Below the pieces are notes generated by a model. It was given only the letters and a program-made list of their open reading frames with translations. It had not been told where the DNA came from and did not search any database. The translations under genes were made by a program, and so were the position numbers. Below, in pieces: positions 53,900 to 64,000 of a stretch of DNA of 64,000 nucleotides. Origin of the DNA: Amoebidium appalachense (taxonomy: Eukaryota; Ichthyosporea); assembly GCA_963693365.1 (NCBI GenBank), contig CAVNZM010000006.1:124001-188000 (forward strand), written 5' to 3'. The first letter of the stretch is position 1; each line of letters starts with the position of its first letter.

Positions 53900-54799
53900 C
53901 CTCCGTCTCCTTTTTTTTTTTTTTTTCTCTCTCCCTTCACCGGACACCCCATGCTGACCCTGTGTGCACGTGCAGGGGCACTACCAGGTGGTGGTGGTTG
54001 AGGGGGATGCACGTGATGAGATAGTGGCCTATGCACAGCGCCACAGTGTGGGCCACATTGTGATGGGCTGCAGGGGCCTGGGCATGCTCAAAAGGTACAA
54101 CTGCCCCCCAAATTACACCCACAGAAACACATTTCTTACCCCCCCTCCCCCCCCCCCCCCCCAAAAAAAAAAAATAAAAAAAAAAATACGTCTTCTATCG
54201 AACAACCCCCCCCCCCCCCCCCCCCCCCTCCCCCTCTTTTCTCCCCCAACTCCCTCTCCAGATCCCCAGATAAAAGTCACTTCCTTTTCAAAAGCACCAT
54301 CTGTCACCCTGTACGAGTCAGAGTTTTTATACATGGGGCAACCTACCCACTCCAACCCCCCCCCCCCCCCCTCTCCCCCCCCCCTCCCCCCCCTCCCCCG
54401 TTTGTTTCCCCTTGTATGGGGTTAATCACCCCTTCCCTCCGTCTTTCCCCAGTAGCATGCTTCTCCCAGTATGGAGGGCAATCGACTCCACGTTTCCATC
54501 CCCCCCCCCCCCCCCCCCCCCCCCCCGAATTCTGAGGGGCCACTAAAATGCAATCCCTCCCTTCCCCCTCCCCCCTCCTCTCCGGATTGCTGCTTTCTCC
54601 TGCGCAGAAGTCTCTTTTCTCACTCTTATCTCCCCCCCCCTCCTCCCCCCCCCCCCCCCCAAACACACACACACACACACTGGGGTGCAGGGCGCTGCTG
54701 GGGTCAGTCAGCGACAGTGTGATGCACAATGCCCACTGCCCCGTCACAGTCGTCAGGGCTCCGCTGCAAGACAAGGAGGACACCCCAAAGACGGAGTAG
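51855..54799 (+). CDS. Universal stress protein (USP) family protein
   Basis: A small Rossmann-like USP domain protein; family members bind ATP or respond to stress, but their exact roles are often unknown. Exons 51855-51932, 52674-52724, 53348-53539, 53976-54094 and 54691-54799 join in phase to 182 residues ending in TAG. The N-terminus [16 protein letters not shown] is the first strand and loop with the conserved Asp. The segment [20 protein letters not shown] leads to [14 protein letters not shown]. The nucleotide-binding pattern G-x2-G-x9-G-S is intact at Gly138, Gly141, Gly151 and Ser152, which suggests an ATP-binding type. It is completed only across the last intron. CPVTVVRAP is the typical final strand. 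Exon 3 inserts an acidic region ([18 protein letters not shown]) before the usual helix. No signal peptide is seen. The start has a fair context (agcATGgct). Confidence 0.93.
52379..53247. repeat. CA and poly-C tracts in USP introns
   Basis: C run (52380-52407), CA/CG-rich DNA to the acceptor at 52673, then in the next intron C runs at about 52750-52765, 52777-52795 followed by A-rich DNA, 52890-52920 with a T run, and 53194-53221. Homopolymer C is often directly joined to A or T runs here. Confidence 0.85.
53785..54680. repeat. Poly-C tracts in later USP introns
   Basis: C runs at 53789-53817 and 53870-53896 lie in intron 3, the latter followed by a T run. C runs at about 54141-54162, 54206-54228, 54356-54371 and 54500-54526 lie in intron 4. 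No element A ends were recognised among them. Confidence 0.85.
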
Positions 54800-57131
54800 C
54801 GGCTGGCAGGGGGAGAGGGAGGGGGGGGGGGGGGGAGATGGGGGGGATGAGGTTGGTACCGGCGGGGGGAGGGAGGGGGGAGGGGGAGAGGGGAATGCTG
54901 TTGCCAGTAAGTACTTTATGAAGGTGTTGATGGGTGGGTGGGGGGGGGGGAGGGAGGGGGTGGGGGAGGGGGAGGGGAGGGGGAGAAGAAGGGGAGGGTG
55001 GGGTTCATACTCCTAGGGGAGATGGCATAGTTGACAGTACTAATTATAATAGTGCTCTCGAACTTGGTCCCCCTGGTCCCCTCTCTCCTTTCTCCTAGGA
55101 GACGTGTGTATTTGTGTGTGACTGCTCGTGTGAACATAATATTTGCCCCCCCTCTTTTTCCTTTCTTTTTTCTTGGGCGGGGAACCGGGGGGGGGGGGGG
55201 GGGGGAAAGGGGAGGGGAGAGGGAATGAAAGGGACCGAGGGGTAAAGGCCAGCAGGTAAGGTACAAATAGCCCATTTTCTATGGGTTCCATGTCATTGCT
55301 CAACTTATGACATTTGTGTTTCAAAAAATACAGTTTGTCTAGTCTACCTACTGGGGAACATCCGTGTGTTTTGAAGAAAGGGCTATGCCATGGAGGTGTA
55401 GTGTGTGTATAGAAGATAATGGTGTGTGGAGGACGCTGAGTACACGTGCCACACTTGCATGTGGTACACGTACATGTGCCGCACATACCCCCCCCCCCCT
55501 CCCCCCGCTCCCACCCCCCCCCCCCTCACCTAACTCGGCTGTGCATATCATAATGTGTGCAAGCACAGCATGCATATGCATGGAAGAAAAAGAACGCCTT
55601 GGCGTCCACTATTCGTACTAAGCATAGCGAGAGTATTCTTGCTTGAGCTCGAGGCCCCCCACACGTCTAGTGGAATAGTAGCTTAGTGTGGCGAGCGTCA
55701 CGACGGTGCCATACTATGTGACCACGCGGCAGTTTGCTTGGCATGATGCACATTGCATGTGTGCACATGCAGATCGCTCTAGGCTGGCAAAAGGTGCCAT
55801 GATGGTGGCTGTGGAAATTCGGCTTGAGCCTGTAACGTAGCTAATATTAGTGTGCACTGCGCGCGCGCGCGTGTGTGTGCGTGCGCGTGCGCATGCGAGT
55901 GCGCGTGTGCGTGTGCGTGTAAACGACGTGCACCATGTGCATGTGTGTGTGTGTGCATGTGGGTGCATGCACTCGATTCATGTGTGCACGTGTGTGTGTG
56001 TGTGTGTGTAGGGGGGGGGGGGGGGAAGCGGGGGGTGAGGGGGGGGGGGGTTGTCTTTGTAGGGAGAGGGAAGGGGGAGTAGGGGGGGAAGGGGGGGGGG
56101 GGGGGGGGGGCGAGGAAGGAAGGGGATTCAGGCTCTACAGCCGTCAGGTCATCATGACGGGGGATGCGAAAGTATGTGCCAAAAAGGATGTGAGAGCCAC
56201 ACTGGTGCTGTTGGGATGGGAATGCACATGCGTGTCACTCACGGCACCCAGTGTACCGTCGTGAAAACTGCACTGACTCGCAGTGACTCCCGTGTTCGAA
56301 GGGAAACCACTTACGGTGGTGATGTTCCATGGCCCGGCCGGGCGAAATTTCGGCCAGGCCTATTAGAAATCCTTAAAAAAACAACTTATACATACATAGC
56401 CTATCTACTTGAAATATAAAGCAACAATGAGTGAGGGCCTCACTGAGGGGCAGTTCTCTAGAGCTGGCTGGACTCAGGGGCTGGACTCAGCTGGGTACTC
56501 TTGTGAAAACCGAGACAGCCCGCCCAAATTTCCTGCTATATGGCAGATTGGCAAAAGATCATGCTAAGTATTAAACGGTGCATTTTTAGCGAATCATACA
56601 CAAGCCAACAAAGAGAACTGTCTTCAAATAAGGCTAGTATGTGTGATAGATGATTGGTTTATGCTGCACTTCTTGGGTCTTCTAAACTTTTTGAAAATGG
56701 GGCGTGTCCTTTGCCCTTTAAAAGTTCAAGTGAAAATAAAACTAAAGGGCCTGGGTAAATCCAGGGACACGGCCATCTAGAAACACCCGTGATCCAGGAA
56801 CTATTCCGCTACAGACAGCGTTATGCATTATTTGTAATTCAATAATGCATTACAAAGTCTTAGCTTACATAAAAAAGCTTTATGTAAGGATAAAGTAATA
56901 CGTTTTACACAACTATGCACAATTATTGCTGCCACAATATCTCAAACTTTCCAGTAAATGAAAGTTTTGGGGGAATCCATGCTCTGCCTCCAGTCATCAT
57001 TCACTTGGCCACTTGGCACATAAACCTATGTGGCACAGTTGTAAGGTTTTTTTTGTGTGTTGGTAGGAGAGTTGGTAGGGCGAGAGAGAGAGAGACAGGG
57101 GCCAACGTGCCCCACTAACCACTCAGTTACA
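54800..57131. other. Intergenic region between USP and AFG3-like genes
   Basis: G-rich tracts (54820-55000, 55187-55205, 56010-56112) and C-rich patches (55491-55525) occupy the first part. From about 56130 to 57131 the sequence is ordinary, moderately A+T-rich and free of tracts, like the 5' flanks of the other genes. No extra gene supported. Confidence 0.5.
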
Positions 57132-63979
<6,848 letters not shown>

Positions 63980-64000
63980 GTGTGTGTGTGTGTGTGTGTG

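Noticed and set aside
53430-53970. Long Pro-rich frames continuing past USP exon 3
   Set aside because: They read through intronic C tracts; the exon ends at the gtactt donor at 53540 and the USP fold continues at 53976.

Overview
This is nuclear DNA from a eukaryote, most likely a microbial one. The genes are split by many GT-AG introns, their codons favour G or C at the third position, and introns and spacers are loaded with homopolymer C/G tracts, (CA)n/(GT)n and (GA)n microsatellites and dispersed repeats. I cannot name the lineage. A fungal-type elongation factor 3 (eEF3) beside RNF10-, DENND2- and AFG3-like genes fits a protist (for example a unicellular holozoan or an alga) better than an animal or land plant.

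Six protein genes are supported, all on the + strand: (1) the 3' part of a DENND2-like DENN-domain Rab-GEF gene (68-3650); (2) a complete eEF3 gene of three exons and 1064 codons (12219-16391), with a TATA box and CCAAT boxes upstream; (3) a two-exon gene for an unrecognised Pro/Ala/Ser-rich protein (about 34995-36491); (4) a complete RNF10-like RING E3 ligase gene that I assemble from 19 exons (37271-50122), whose first ten residues form a PAM2-like poly(A)-binding-protein motif; (5) a complete universal stress protein gene of five exons (51855-54799); (6) the 5' two thirds of a mitochondrial m-AAA protease gene of the AFG3 type (57132 to the window end), cut before its zinc-protease domain. 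Exon junctions were chosen by splice signals, by reading phase across the whole gene, and by family similarity; the phases close without conflict in every model.

Between the genes lie long repeat-rich spacers. The most striking element is a dispersed repeat family with two related subfamilies, A (about 255 bp) and B (about 453 bp). Copies share a 3' end of the form gcattcaaa followed by a run of C. Many are truncated at the 5' end, some are tandem head to tail, many abut or sit in C tracts, and one tandem insertion in RNF10 intron 3 is flanked by an 11-bp direct repeat. This looks like a SINE-type retroposon with a C tail instead of an A tail. Copies and 3' fragments also occur close to several splice acceptors, where their C run lies in the pyrimidine tract. 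The remaining spacers hold a 1.8-kb GA/GT tract with an internal duplication, a long G/C-armed inverted repeat, several minisatellites, and islands of ordinary-complexity DNA that coincide with the 5' flanks of the recognised genes.

No operon-like logic applies. Two genes touch translation (eEF3; RNF10, whose family ubiquitinates 40S proteins), one mitochondrial protein quality control, one vesicle traffic and one stress, so the window reads as a housekeeping segment embedded in repeats. I found no tRNA, rRNA, CRISPR array or virus-like gene.
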